The translations under genes and the position numbers were made by a program. A stretch of 64,000 nucleotides of DNA from Streptomyces colonosanans (GTDB lineage: Bacteria > Actinomycetota > Actinomycetes > Streptomycetales > Streptomycetaceae): contig NZ_MLYP01000045.1 in assembly GCF_001866645.1 (NCBI RefSeq), positions 1 through 64,000 of the forward strand, read 5' to 3'. Below the pieces are notes generated by a model. It was not told the origin of the DNA, made no database searches, and saw only the letters and a list, made by a program, of their open reading frames with translations. Of this stretch, positions 1-8,243 are shown in pieces; position 1 is the first letter of the stretch; the number at the start of each line of letters is the position of its first letter.

Positions 1-68
1 GCCTGTACGGTCGCCGGTCGGCGAAGAACCGTGCCCGCAAGGCTTTGCAGGCCGCCGAGCATGGCTGA
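1..68 (+). CDS. tnpA: IS607-type serine recombinase TnpA, C-terminal end only
   Basis: The window opens inside a reading frame whose last residues read LYGRRSAKNRARKALQAAEHG before a TGA at 66-68. From memory of the family, a C-terminus of the type CARLYGRRSAKNRA is typical of IS607 serine recombinases, which catalyse excision and insertion of the element. The stop overlaps the ATG of the downstream tnpB (ATGGCTGA), so the two genes are probably translationally coupled, as in intact IS607 elements. Only about 21 residues are visible; the catalytic domain lies outside the window. Confidence 0.6.
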   Translation, partial: LYGRRSAKNRARKALQAAEHG

Positions 69-1701
69 CTCCACACTGCGCACGATCGAGGCGCCGTTCG
101 TTGCGCTGGGCCCGTCCGGGGTGGCGATCCGCACCAGCATCAAGGGCATGTCCCAGCGGGACCGTGAGGTGCTGCCGCTGGTGGGCGCACACCTGGGTTC
201 GCTGGCTTGTGCCGACCTCAAGGCCCGTTGCCGGGCGGGTACCGATCACGACAGCGACCAGTGGGCGGAGCGCAAGCGGGCCCTGACCAAGGAGTCGTCC
301 TCCCGCTGGGCCGGGAGTATCACGAAGGCCACCCATGACCAGTGGGGCCTCTCACGCCGTGCCCAGCTCGCCCACATCCACAACCTTGAGGCCGGGGTGC
401 GCACGATCGCGCACCGCCTGTCCCAGCCGGTCGGGGAGAAGGGCACGAAGCGGGCGCCGGGCGGCTACCGCACCAAGCAGGAGTGGTTCGAGAAGACCCG
501 GCGCCTGCATGTGCTGGAAGAGCGGCTGGAACGCGAGCGGTCCGACCGTGAGGCCGGTGTCGTGCACGTGGTGCGGGGCGGGAAGCGACTGGCTCGAGGC
601 CGGCACAATCTGGAAGCTGCCCAGCTCACCGAGTACGAGTGGCGCAGGCGCTGGGATGCCGAACGCTGGTTCTTCCAGGCGGACGGGGAGTCGGGGAAGC
701 GTGTTGGGAACGAAACCATCCGCGTCAGCTCCGAGGGCGAGGTCGGCATCAAGCTCCCGGCTCCGCTGGCTCACCTGGCCAACGCCCCGCGCGGCCGGTA
801 CGTGCTCGACGGCCGGATCGGCTTTTGGCACCGCGGCGAAGAATGGGCCGACCGTGTATCGGCGAACCGTGCTGTCGCCTACCGCATCCACCTGGACGTG
901 GACCGGGGCCGCTGGTACCTCACCGCGTCGTGGACGATCCCCCCGGTCCAGGCCGTTCCCCTGGCCGTAGCCAGGGCGAACGGGCTCATTGGTGTGGACA
1001 CCAATGCCGACCACCTCGCAGCGTGGCGTCTGGATGAGCACGGCAACCCGACGGGTGAGCCCCGCCGGTTCTTCTACGACCTCGACGGGCCGGCCACCTA
1101 CCGGGACGCCCAGGTGAGGCACGCCCTCACCCGCCTCCTGCACTGGGCACGGCGCGAAGGCGTCTCCATCGCGATCGAAGACCTGGACTTCGGCGCGGAG
1201 AAGACGCGGGAGAAGCACGGCCGCAGGAAGCGATTCCGCAAGCTGATCTCCGGCATACCCGTCGCCAAGCTGCGGGCACGGCTCGTGTCCATGGCCGCCG
1301 AACTCGGCATCAGCATCGTCGTCGTCGACCCCGCCTACACCTCCCGCTGGGGCGCCGAGCACTGGCAGAAGCCCCTCAGCAGCAAGAACCGCAAGATCAC
1401 CCGCCACGACGCCGCCGGCGTCGCGATCGGACGACGCGCTCTCGGGCACCGCGTCCGGCGACGGACGGCACCGCCCCCACACGACCAGAGCGATCGTGTG
1501 GGGCATCGGACCGCCCAGGCCGGACACGGAGCCCGCGGGCGTGAGGAAACCCGCCCCCGCATCCCCGGACCACGGACACGATCCATGTCGCCGGACGCGG
1601 CGCGAACGCGGGTGACCAGTGCATCCACAACCGTTCGGGATACGCCAGTTGACCAGGTTTGGACCCAAGACCCACTCCTGCTCACTGATCAGGAACGGTA
1701 A
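61..1701 (+). CDS. tnpB: TnpB-like RNA-guided nuclease of an IS607-type element, zinc finger lost
   Basis: A 546-residue TnpB-related protein. The RuvC-like core is visible: GVDTNAD (D313), IAIEDLDF (E373) and RHDAAG (D450), so all three metal-binding acidic residues appear to be kept. Ordinary TnpB carries a four-cysteine zinc finger between the second and third motifs; here that stretch reads VDPAYTSRWGAEHWQK and has no CxxC pairs, as in an actinobacterial TnpB subgroup. The ATG at 61 overlaps the stop of the upstream recombinase, which decides the start. TnpB proteins are programmable DNA nucleases guided by an RNA made from the 3' end of the element. Residues after about 460 are Arg/Pro-rich and may simply be translation through the guide-RNA region. 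Activity of this finger-less form is not known from the sequence. Confidence 0.8.
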   Translation: MADSTLRTIEAPFVALGPSGVAIRTSIKGMSQRDREVLPLVGAHLGSLACADLKARCRAGTDHDSDQWAERKRALTKESSSRWAGSITKATHDQWGLSRRAQLAHIHNLEAGVRTIAHRLSQPVGEKGTKRAPGGYRTKQEWFEKTRRLHVLEERLERERSDREAGVVHVVRGGKRLARGRHNLEAAQLTEYEWRRRWDAERWFFQADGESGKRVGNETIRVSSEGEVGIKLPAPLAHLANAPRGRYVLDGRIGFWHRGEEWADRVSANRAVAYRIHLDVDRGRWYLTASWTIPPVQAVPLAVARANGLIGVDTNADHLAAWRLDEHGNPTGEPRRFFYDLDGPATYRDAQVRHALTRLLHWARREGVSIAIEDLDFGAEKTREKHGRRKRFRKLISGIPVAKLRARLVSMAAELGISIVVVDPAYTSRWGAEHWQKPLSSKNRKITRHDAAGVAIGRRALGHRVRRRTAPPPHDQSDRVGHRTAQAGHGARGREETRPRIPGPRTRSMSPDAARTRVTSASTTVRDTPVDQVWTQDPLLLTDQER

Positions 1702-1760
1702 ATCCCCTGGTCCCTCTCCCTGCAGTCTTTCAGCCGCCGGACGCCGGGCAGCTACAGGTC
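1440..1760 (+). ncRNA. Possible guide RNA (omega RNA/reRNA) region of the TnpB element
   Basis: The DNA encoding the atypical C-terminal tail of TnpB and the sequence just after it is rich in predicted stems. The clearest is a perfect 10-bp stem (1475-1484 with 1494-1503, 9-nt loop); a weaker GCGGG/CCCGC stem follows near 1540-1555. In IS605/IS607 elements the guide RNA overlaps the 3' end of tnpB and runs into flanking DNA. The precise end of the element cannot be set because IS607 elements lack terminal inverted repeats. Inferred from position and structure only. Confidence 0.35.
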
Positions 1761-1882
1761 CGCAGCCGACTCGCCCCCCACTGCCCGGCGACATGGCTTG
1801 TGCCGGGAGGGAACCGCGGCCTTGAGCTGGCTCGTGTCCTGGTACGTGTAGGCGGGAAACCGGGCGAGGTTCGGGGGGAATA

Positions 1883-2584
1883 ATGCAGATCATCGAGGTA
1901 ACCGGGTATGCCGTCCGATCTGCTGTGATCACCATGAGGCGGACAGGGACGCCACTTGAATTCGTGATCTTCCCGATGCTGCATGTGGCTTCGCCGACGT
2001 TCTACTCTCAGGTCCGCATCAGGCTCAGGGAATGCGACCTCATAGTCATGGAGGGAATCCGAGGGAAGTCGGTCGGAGTGAGTGCCCTCACGCTTGCTTA
2101 CCGGTTCGCCCCACGGCGTCGGCGCAACGGCCTGCAGGAGCAGCGCGATGAGCTGCTGCTTCCCGAGTCCGTGCCGGTTATCAATCCGGATGTGACCGCG
2201 GTGGAGGCGATCGAGGACCTGAAGACACTGCCGCGGTGGACGTACCTCCTTCTCATGACGGCGGCTCCGGTGATGGGCCTGGTATTCGCGCTGCGCGGTC
2301 CGCGCGCTTTCCTCGACGAGGACCTGGTAGTCGACGATCTGCCGTTGACGCTGCGGGCGGAGATGATGGCCGACGATCCTGTGGCGCATGCGATGACCCG
2401 GCGGCGCGACCAGCGGTTGCTCGACGCGCTCGGCGAGATCCACGCGGAGCGCGCCGACGAGCCGATGCGGGTTGCCGTCGTCTACGGAGCCGACCACGTC
2501 CCGGCGATCGTGTCGGGGCTGATGGATCGTTACGGGTACCGGGCACGTGCAGCGGAATGGCTTACCGTCCTTGTCCCGGCGTAG
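1883..2584 (+). CDS. TraB/PrgY/Tiki-like putative membrane-associated protein
   Basis: A 233-residue protein with the layout of the TraB/Tiki (ChaN-EreA-like) superfamily: an early conserved His in MLHVASPTFY, an acidic core in DLIVMEGIRG, and a second histidine motif VVYGADHVPAI near the C-terminus. A hydrophobic stretch (TYLLLMTAAPVMGLVFAL, about residues 119-136) sits in the middle. Eukaryotic Tiki members are metalloproteases and bacterial TraB/PrgY members act in pheromone control, but the role in actinomycetes is unknown. It starts about 180 bp after the TnpB gene and is followed by a transposase remnant, so no operon partner is evident. Family assignment rests on motif spacing. Confidence 0.6.
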   Translation: MQIIEVTGYAVRSAVITMRRTGTPLEFVIFPMLHVASPTFYSQVRIRLRECDLIVMEGIRGKSVGVSALTLAYRFAPRRRRNGLQEQRDELLLPESVPVINPDVTAVEAIEDLKTLPRWTYLLLMTAAPVMGLVFALRGPRAFLDEDLVVDDLPLTLRAEMMADDPVAHAMTRRRDQRLLDALGEIHAERADEPMRVAVVYGADHVPAIVSGLMDRYGYRARAAEWLTVLVPA

Positions 2585-2596
2585 ATCGCCGGGGGA

Positions 2597-2870
2597 AACC
2601 GTTGCTGCGCAGTCCGGAGGCGATGTTGTCGCAGCCGGTCAGGCGGAGGGCGCCAATGGCCAGGCTGCGCAGGGATGCCATGGCGCGTGGGGGCGGTGCC
2701 GGTGCGTACGCGGGAGGCGTCCTCGGCGTACGTGGTGTCCCTGACGTCGCGGATCTTGTTCTCGATGTCCCAGTGGTCGCGGATGTGGCGGGCGACTGCG
2801 CCGACGCCAGCGGTGGTGAGCGCGGGACGCTCCGGCTTGACGTGAGAGAGGCCGGGATCGGTGTGAGACT
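2597..2870 (-). pseudogene. ISAs1-family transposase, C-terminal remnant with frameshift
   Basis: On the minus strand, IRDHWDIENKIRDVRDTTYA and EDASRVRTGTAP match the conserved end of ISAs1-type (H-repeat-associated) transposases. The frame then breaks, and MASLRSLAIGALRLTGCDN resumes in another frame. No start, no terminal repeat and only about 85 codons remain. It fills the gap between the TraB-like gene and the phosphatase. Confidence 0.65.
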
Positions 2871-2892
2871 GGGCGCGGAAGGGGTGATCCCC

Positions 2893-4104
2893 GTGTCGGA
2901 CCCACTGCTGCACGCGTCCGCCGGTCCCGACGTCGCCGTTGACGAGAGTCAGCTGGAAGAACTGATCATCGACGCGCAGACGGCCCTGCCGTTCGAACTG
3001 CCCGCCCTGGCGAACCGGTGCGCTTTGGCCCTTGGCCTGGACACCGTCCTGATCTACCTCGTGGACCTGCAACAACGGCTGCTCATCCCACTCGACGAGG
3101 CCTTGGAGCCGCTGCCGGTGGCCGGCTCGTTGGCTGGCTGGGCGTACCGCACCGTCTCCCCGCGAGTGGACGACGCCGACGACGGCGTGATCGTCTGGAT
3201 GCCTCTGGTCGACGGTGCGGAGCGGCTGGGGGTGCTGGCGGTGCGGGCCGTCTCGCTCGACGGGGTGCGTATGCGTCGCAGCCGGATGCTGGCCCATCTG
3301 TTCGCCATGCTGATCACCTCCAAGCGCGACTACAGCGACTGGCTCGCCGCCCGCATCCGCACCGCGACCATGCGGTTGCCCGCCGAGATGCTGCGGGCCT
3401 TTCTGCCACCCCACACTGTCGGCAGCAGCAAGTGCGTCTCGACCGCGGTCCTGGAACCGGCGTACGACATCGCCGGCGACGCCTACGACCACTCAGTGGT
3501 CAAGAACGTGCTGCACACCATGATCCTCGACTCCATGGGTCACGATCTGGCCTCCGGCCTGACGACGTCGGTCGCCATGGCGGCTGCGCGGAACACCCGC
3601 CGCGGCGGTGGCGACCTGGCCGACATCGTCGGCTCCGTCGACCAGGCGCTCGCCCAGTGGCTGCCCGACCATTTCTGCACAGGCGTGATGTGCCGGCTCG
3701 ATGCGGAGACCGGGGTGCTGCAGTGGGTCAACTGCGGTCACCCTCCGCCACTGCTGATCCGTGCCGATCGGGTGCTCGACGGGGCGCTGGACAGCCGCCC
3801 GCAGCCCCCGATCGGCCTAGCCGGCCAACTCGCCCCGACAGCCCGGCAGGTCCACGAGACGACACTGAAACCGGGCGATCACGTCCTGCTCTACACCGAC
3901 GGCGTCGTGGAGGCACGCGACACGGAAGGTCTGGAGTTCGGCCTCGACCGGTTCACTGACTTCATCATCCGCTCCTACGCCGCCGGCCAGCGCCCCGCCG
4001 AGGTGCTGAGGCTGCTCATCCACGCCATCCTCGACCACCAGCGCAACCAACTGCGGGACGACGCGACCATCCTGCTCTTCGATTGGCACCCGCACCACCA
4101 GTGA
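2893..4104 (+). CDS. PP2C-family (SpoIIE-type) serine phosphatase with N-terminal GAF-like region
   Basis: A 403-residue protein. Residues about 1-160 resemble a GAF-type sensor (VLIYLVDLQQRLLIPLDEAL, then a hydrophobic core). Residues about 175-400 form a PPM/SpoIIE phosphatase: AYDIAGDAYDH, DSMGHDLASGL, LLYTDGVVEARD and LRDDATILL supply the expected metal-binding aspartates. The usual GGDWYD and DVxGHG are altered to AGDAYD and DSMGHD, so this is a divergent member. In Streptomyces such enzymes usually dephosphorylate anti-anti-sigma factors. GTG at 2893 is chosen because GAAGGGG lies about 8 nt upstream and the sequence before it belongs to a transposase remnant. No STAS or anti-sigma gene is adjacent. 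Confidence 0.8.
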   Translation: MSDPLLHASAGPDVAVDESQLEELIIDAQTALPFELPALANRCALALGLDTVLIYLVDLQQRLLIPLDEALEPLPVAGSLAGWAYRTVSPRVDDADDGVIVWMPLVDGAERLGVLAVRAVSLDGVRMRRSRMLAHLFAMLITSKRDYSDWLAARIRTATMRLPAEMLRAFLPPHTVGSSKCVSTAVLEPAYDIAGDAYDHSVVKNVLHTMILDSMGHDLASGLTTSVAMAAARNTRRGGGDLADIVGSVDQALAQWLPDHFCTGVMCRLDAETGVLQWVNCGHPPPLLIRADRVLDGALDSRPQPPIGLAGQLAPTARQVHETTLKPGDHVLLYTDGVVEARDTEGLEFGLDRFTDFIIRSYAAGQRPAEVLRLLIHAILDHQRNQLRDDATILLFDWHPHHQ

Positions 4105-4336
4105 CGCGGCATGGAGCCGAGCCTCGCTGCGCTCATTCCTCGCCCGAGCCGTGTATCAAGATCACTGCCCGCGGCTGTTGCCGGACCGGTGGCGACATGG
4201 TCCCTTCCAGGCGCTTTGGCGATAGCAGCGAGCGTGGCGGTCCTGGCGGCACTGGCTTTCTTCGCTTTCCCGTCGGTAACCGTCAGCTCGTTCGAGGGCC
4301 GCGCTTGTCCAGCCGATCGAAACCGACCTTGAGCGT

Positions 4337-4888
4337 ATGCCAATGAAGTTTGAGCGACCTGGGTCCCGCCCACCGCGCGGAATGTTCGTGAGTTTCGGCA
4401 GCACCGGCCTGTCCAGCTGGTCGCTCGGCCTCCACCACCTCGCTGGAAACCTCACCTGCGCGAACGCTGGTGTGCAAAATGCCGCCCTGGACACAAGTGC
4501 ACAGGGCGAGACCATCGTCGAAGCGGGCTGGCAGGCGGTTCGCGCGGGCGGCCGCGTGCGTGCGGAGCTGATCGAAGCGGCGTATGCGGAGCCACGCCTA
4601 TGGCAGCTATTCCCCTGGACGGGCATGGCAGAGCTGCACTTCAGTCGCTGTACCGGCCACCCGTGGACGTGGGACATCCCGTACGTTCAGCCTGCTTTGG
4701 GAGGCGGCTACTGGGTCGCCGGCCCCCTTCGGGACGAGGCCGTGGGCCCAGCGGCAACAGCGGCACACGCCATCGCCATGGTGGTGGAGCGCCTCCCACC
4801 CCACTGCGGACCTGCCCTTGTCGGCGGTCCGAAGGAAAACGCCGCTCACGAAGCGGCTGCGCGTGCACAGACAGCAGCAGACAGCTGA
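4337..4888 (+). CDS. DUF6193-family protein
   Basis: A 183-residue soluble protein. The core, from about residue 60, contains ELIEAAYAEPRLWQLFPWTG, LHFSRCTGHPWTWDIPYVQP and AIAMVVERLPPHCGPALVG, characteristic as I recall it of DUF6193 proteins that are common in Streptomyces and labelled natural-product-associated; no biochemical function is known to me. The first 55 residues are less typical and the ATG at 4337 lacks a convincing ribosome site, so the true start or an N-terminal loss is uncertain. It points toward the ABC transporter genes on the other strand. Confidence 0.6.
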   Translation: MPMKFERPGSRPPRGMFVSFGSTGLSSWSLGLHHLAGNLTCANAGVQNAALDTSAQGETIVEAGWQAVRAGGRVRAELIEAAYAEPRLWQLFPWTGMAELHFSRCTGHPWTWDIPYVQPALGGGYWVAGPLRDEAVGPAATAAHAIAMVVERLPPHCGPALVGGPKENAAHEAAARAQTAADS

Positions 4889-4950
4889 AAGACAAACTGG
4901 CAAGGCACACCTACTCAACGGCCGGCCGATGGACGCTGTCCAAACTGAAG

Positions 4951-5733
4951 TCAGTAACCCGAGAGTGAGGGACGGCGCGCCGTCGAGGCCGTGTGGACGC
5001 GGGTGCGCCGCATGAATGCGGCGAGGGCGATGGCGGACAGCGCGGCGAGCCAGGCGAGGCTGTTGGCCAGCGGAGTGACGGTGAGGCGGTGAGTGAAGCC
5101 GGCCTGAAGGGCGGTCTGCAGGGAGCCGTAACTGGGCAGCAGCGTGATCAACGGGTTGTTGGCGGTGGTTGCGGCGACGGGGTTCTGGGGCGCGAGGTCG
5201 ATGATGCTGGTCATGATGATGGCGACCATGCCTTCGACCTCGCCGGGCAAGAACAGCGACAGGAACAATCCCATAGCCCCATAGATCAAGGACGCGGCGA
5301 GCACGGCGAGGACGAGCAGGCCGGGCTGGAGCGGCCGCCAGTACAGCAGCATCCAGGCCACCGCATAGGCGCTGACCACAGTGGCGGTGGCGAGCAGCGC
5401 GGTGAGTTTGGCTGCCAGCAGCGCGCCGCGCGGGTAGCCGGCCGCGGCCAGACGCCGGTCGAAAGCACTGGTGCGGCGGGCGGCACTGAACATCCAGAAC
5501 CCGACCAGCAACGACACGGCGTTGAGGGACCCGCTGATCATGGTGATCTTGTCACCGCCCGCGTGCAGGACCTCCCCGCTGGCGCGCAGCCGGAACGGGA
5601 AGAGGGCGGGAGTGGCGACGGTCTTGGCCACTGTGATCCACAAGGGCACGAAGACGGCCAGCAGGATCAGGGCGAGGCGGTTCTTCGCCTGAGCCAGCAG
5701 ACTGTAACCGGTGGCGGTGCGGTAGGCGCTCAC
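4951..5733 (-). CDS. ABC-2 type transporter permease
   Basis: A 260-residue membrane protein with about six hydrophobic segments (for example LALILLAVFVPLWITVA, AVSLLVGFWMFSA, GLLVLAVLAASLIYGAMGLF, SLAWLAALSAIALAAF). The arrangement fits an ABC-2 exporter permease that works with the ATPase encoded immediately upstream; the start codon of this gene overlaps the ATPase stop by 4 nt (ATGA), showing coupled translation. Two-gene exporters of this type move lipids, drugs or peptides; the substrate is not predictable. Confidence 0.85.
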   Translation of the reverse strand: MSAYRTATGYSLLAQAKNRLALILLAVFVPLWITVAKTVATPALFPFRLRASGEVLHAGGDKITMISGSLNAVSLLVGFWMFSAARRTSAFDRRLAAAGYPRGALLAAKLTALLATATVVSAYAVAWMLLYWRPLQPGLLVLAVLAASLIYGAMGLFLSLFLPGEVEGMVAIIMTSIIDLAPQNPVAATTANNPLITLLPSYGSLQTALQAGFTHRLTVTPLANSLAWLAALSAIALAAFMRRTRVHTASTARRPSLSGY

Positions 5734-6347
5734 CCGTGTGCTCCCGTGGCCGGGGCCGGGTGGAGTCGGCCGTCGCTGAGCCGGTACAGGGCGTCCAGGC
5801 GCTGGGTGTCATAGGCGAGGTGGGAGACGATCACCACGGTGCGGCCGGCTTCCCTCAGGTGATGGGCGATGTCCCAGAAGCGCATATAAGTCTCCCAGTC
5901 GAAGCCCTGGTAGGGCTCGTCCAGCAGCAGCACCTCCGGATCGTGCATCAGCGCCACGATCAGGTTGAGTTTCTGCCGGGTGCCGCTGCTGAGCGTCTTG
6001 ACCGGCTGCCGCTCATAAGCGGCAAGCCCGAGTTCCTGGAACAGGCTCTCGGCCCGATTCAGGCCGGGCAGCCGGTAGGCGATCTGGAACAGGCGCAGGT
6101 GCTGACGGGGCGTCAGCTCGTCGTCCAGCACCGGGTGCTGGGGGCAGTAGCCGAGCGTGCCGTCGACGTGGACGGTGCCGGCGTCCGCGTCCAGGTCGCC
6201 GCTGAGGATGCGCAGCAACGTGGTCTTGCCCGCGCCGTTCTCTCCGACGACGCCCACCAACTGCCCGTGGCCGGCGTGCAGGCTCGCATCGCGCAGGACG
6301 GCCCGCGAGCCGTAGCTCTTGGCCACATGCTCCACCGTCAGGACCAT
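5730..6347 (-). CDS. ABC transporter ATP-binding protein
   Basis: A 205-residue nucleotide-binding subunit. Walker A is GENGAGKTTLL, the Q-loop region follows at YCPQHP, the signature is TLSSGTRQKLN and Walker B is EVLLLDEPYQGFD, with the switch His in IVSHLAYD. The signature LSSGTRQ is a common variant in drug/lantibiotic-type exporters. ATG at 6347 is chosen because homology begins there (MVLTVEHVAKSYG) and a GAGGGAG lies upstream; further upstream codons look non-coding. It forms an operon with the permease, with a 4-nt overlap. Confidence 0.9.
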   Translation of the reverse strand: MVLTVEHVAKSYGSRAVLRDASLHAGHGQLVGVVGENGAGKTTLLRILSGDLDADAGTVHVDGTLGYCPQHPVLDDELTPRQHLRLFQIAYRLPGLNRAESLFQELGLAAYERQPVKTLSSGTRQKLNLIVALMHDPEVLLLDEPYQGFDWETYMRFWDIAHHLREAGRTVVIVSHLAYDTQRLDALYRLSDGRLHPAPATGAHG

Positions 6348-6826
6348 GGCCTGTGACTCCCTCACCGACCTGACGGGACACGGAACCAAGCGTGTCCGGG
6401 TCCGCGCCAGGCGCGGCAACGAAGACTACCCCTGGGAGTACGACGAAACCGACTCCACCACTCCCGGCGCGCAGGCCACGACGGTCATCACTGTCGAATG
6501 GCTCGAGTACGAGGACGTCGCCGTCCAGTCCCAGTGCTCCGCCTGCGACCGGCCCAGCCGGTCCACCCGCCTCACTACCGGGCCGGGCCGCTGCGGATGG
6601 GTAGGTGTACTGCCAGCCTGGTCGGCAGCGAGCCGGGTACTCACCGGAACCGGTGTTCTCGGGCTCTCCGCTGGGACTACACCGGAGCGTCGTCGTGGAG
6701 GCCAGAAGACCCTTGCGGAAGTCGATCGGAAGAACCGTCTGGCCGTCGAGGACTCGCCGTACCTGGTCTTGGGGGCGATCGACGGAAATACCCCCGATGG
6801 GGTGCATACAGTCGTAGGCTATCCGT
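6348..6826. other. Intergenic region, no assignable gene
   Basis: About 480 bp between the ABC ATPase start and the antitoxin gene. A plus-strand frame beginning near 6349 has an acidic stretch (NEDYPWEYDETDS) that could be an unrecognised or decayed small protein, but it loses plausible composition after 150 nt and I assign nothing. The last 30 bp before 6827 contain CATAC-(N14)-GTATG around a TAGGCT hexamer, compatible with the promoter/operator of the downstream pair. Confidence 0.3.
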
Positions 6827-7099
6827 ATGACAGCCAAGGAGCGGGTGACGATCTCCCTCGACGCAGACAGGGCCGCCGCGCTGCAGCAGGCGGCCAGGGA
6901 CGGGCGGATCGAATCGGTGTCGGCGTATATCGGCGCGGCGGTCGAGGAACGGATGGGCCGGGAGGAGCGAGCCCAGCGCATCATCGACGGCTGGGCCCAG
7001 ACCGCCGAGCAGGATGACCCTCAGGCATGGCAGGAGGCCCTGGACTGGGCCCGCCAGACTGATCAGCGGGGCCAGGACGTGGCCGGCGCGGCCGCGTGA
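6827..7099 (+). CDS. Ribbon-helix-helix antitoxin-like protein
   Basis: A 90-residue protein. The first 45 residues (KERVTISLDADRAAALQQAA, then a second helix ending AYIGAAVEER) fit a CopG/Arc-type ribbon-helix-helix DNA-binding fold: a beta strand with alternating residues followed by two helices. The acidic, Ala-rich C-terminal half is typical of the toxin-wrapping tail of VapB/ParD-like antitoxins. Its TGA overlaps the GTG of the next gene by 4 nt. The start codon lies about 7 nt from a TAGGCT hexamer, so the transcript may be nearly leaderless and self-repressed (inference). Confidence 0.75.
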   Translation: MTAKERVTISLDADRAAALQQAARDGRIESVSAYIGAAVEERMGREERAQRIIDGWAQTAEQDDPQAWQEALDWARQTDQRGQDVAGAAA

Positions 7100-7491
7100 T
7101 CGGCGGATACATCCTCGACGTCGGCGCGATCCGGCAGCTCGCCCTCGGGCGGCCGTTCATGGTTGCCCGAGTGGTCGTCTCGGTCGAGCACATTCAGGTT
7201 CTCCTCGTCCCCACCACCGCGCTCGCCGCTGGGCTGGTCGGCGGCGACATCTCGCCCCGCCGGCGCGAGCAGGTCGACGACGCGCTCGCCGCACCGGTCT
7301 TCGAGTTCCACAACCTGGACCAACCCACCGCGCTGGCGGTCTCGGAACTGGCGACTATGGCCGGTGTCGAACTCGCCGCCGCACACGCAGCCCACCTCGC
7401 CCTGCGTCGCCCCGGCTGGCCCGTGATCAGCGACCGTCCGGCCGAACTACACAAGGTGCATCCAGGGATCGAGACCGTCGAACTCCCCTGA
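7096..7491 (+). CDS. PIN-domain-like toxin (VapC-type) of the RHH pair
   Basis: A 131-residue protein beginning YILDVGAIRQLA, resembling the first acidic motif of PIN ribonucleases, and ending with AAHAAHLALRRPGWPVISDRP, resembling the last alpha/beta unit (canonical TADR). VapC toxins cleave RNA. The usual third acidic residue at the head of the DxxxAA helix is not obvious; the corresponding helix reads GVELAAAHAAHLA, leaving only E, so this may be a divergent or weakened nuclease. The GTG start overlaps the antitoxin stop (GTGA), the classical arrangement of a toxin-antitoxin operon. Confidence 0.65.
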   Translation: MIGGYILDVGAIRQLALGRPFMVARVVVSVEHIQVLLVPTTALAAGLVGGDISPRRREQVDDALAAPVFEFHNLDQPTALAVSELATMAGVELAAAHAAHLALRRPGWPVISDRPAELHKVHPGIETVELP

Positions 7492-7810
7492 ACGAGCAGA
7501 CGCGCGGGTCGGGCCAGTGCGGAGAACCGGCCCGGCCCGCTGCCTGTCCGGTAGCCGTGGCACCGGAGCGAACGCAGACTCGTCCAGGGGCGCCCGCCGC
7601 GTTATCGGCGGGCCAGGCCAAGGATGACCGTTACGAGCAAAGTGACGCGCCGCGCACCCGGTGGATCTCCTCCCACGACCGGCCGCGACGGCCCGGTGCT
7701 CGTTTCGGCTAACCCCAAGCAACTGATCACTGTGCCTCATCCACGCACAACGGCGAAGCGGACAAAGAGTTACATTCACCCTCTTAGGAGTCGCGCGGAC
7801 AGGCGTGCGG

Positions 7811-8100
7811 TCACGGGCGTCGGTTCGAGCGTTCGTCCCAGCGGTGGATGGTCCAGGTCCATCGGATCAGGTTGTGCACGGTGCTGATCGTATGGGCGAG
7901 GTCGAAGAAGGCGTCGATGACGGTAGTGCGCCGCTCGTAGCAGCGGGCGAGCCGGTAGAAGGCGTTTTGCCAGGCGTGGGTGCGTTCGACGTGCCAGCGC
8001 CGACTGGCCTGGATCGGCGCCTTCTCGCCTTTGTGCGTGATACGGCCGTGCAGGCCGCGTTCATTGAAGCTCCGCCATCTTGAAATGGCTGGTCGCGGGG
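7811..8100 (-). pseudogene. IS5-family transposase, C-terminal remnant
   Basis: Minus-strand residues NERGLHGRITHKGEKAPIQA, RRWHVERTHAWQNAF and RLARCYERRTTVIDAFFDLA are the conserved end of an IS5-group DDE transposase, ending at a natural stop near 7811. Everything upstream of NERGL is unrelated sequence. A 5' fragment that could belong to the same kind of element is at 10500-10740 in the same orientation, and a 20-residue piece of the same motif recurs at 13995-14065. The 320 bp between 7492 and 7810 hold nothing I can recognise. Confidence 0.7.
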
Positions 8101-8243
8101 TGGCGTGTCCTCGTTTCGGGGTGCTCGTGCTGGTCGTGGGCGGCAGTCTGTGTTGTAGGTCGTCCGGCGGGGTGGTTTTGCCGATGAGTTCACCGTCCTC
8201 GAACGGTCTATCCAGCGACACGACCGTTCTCGACAGGGGTGCC

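Noticed and set aside
352..1935. 527-codon open frame antisense to tnpB
   Set aside because: Mirror of the coding strand caused by high GC; no motifs, no start signal.
2236..2892. Long in-frame extension of the PP2C phosphatase back to 2236
   Set aside because: It overlaps the TraB-like gene and a transposase remnant on the other strand, is Arg/Gly-rich without motifs, and GTG 2893 has its own ribosome site.
4105..4336. Short frames between the PP2C and DUF6193 genes
   Set aside because: No ribosome site, motif or coding bias; treated as intergenic.
7624..7887. 87-codon plus-strand frame
   Set aside because: Runs into antisense of an IS5 remnant; no homology-like features.
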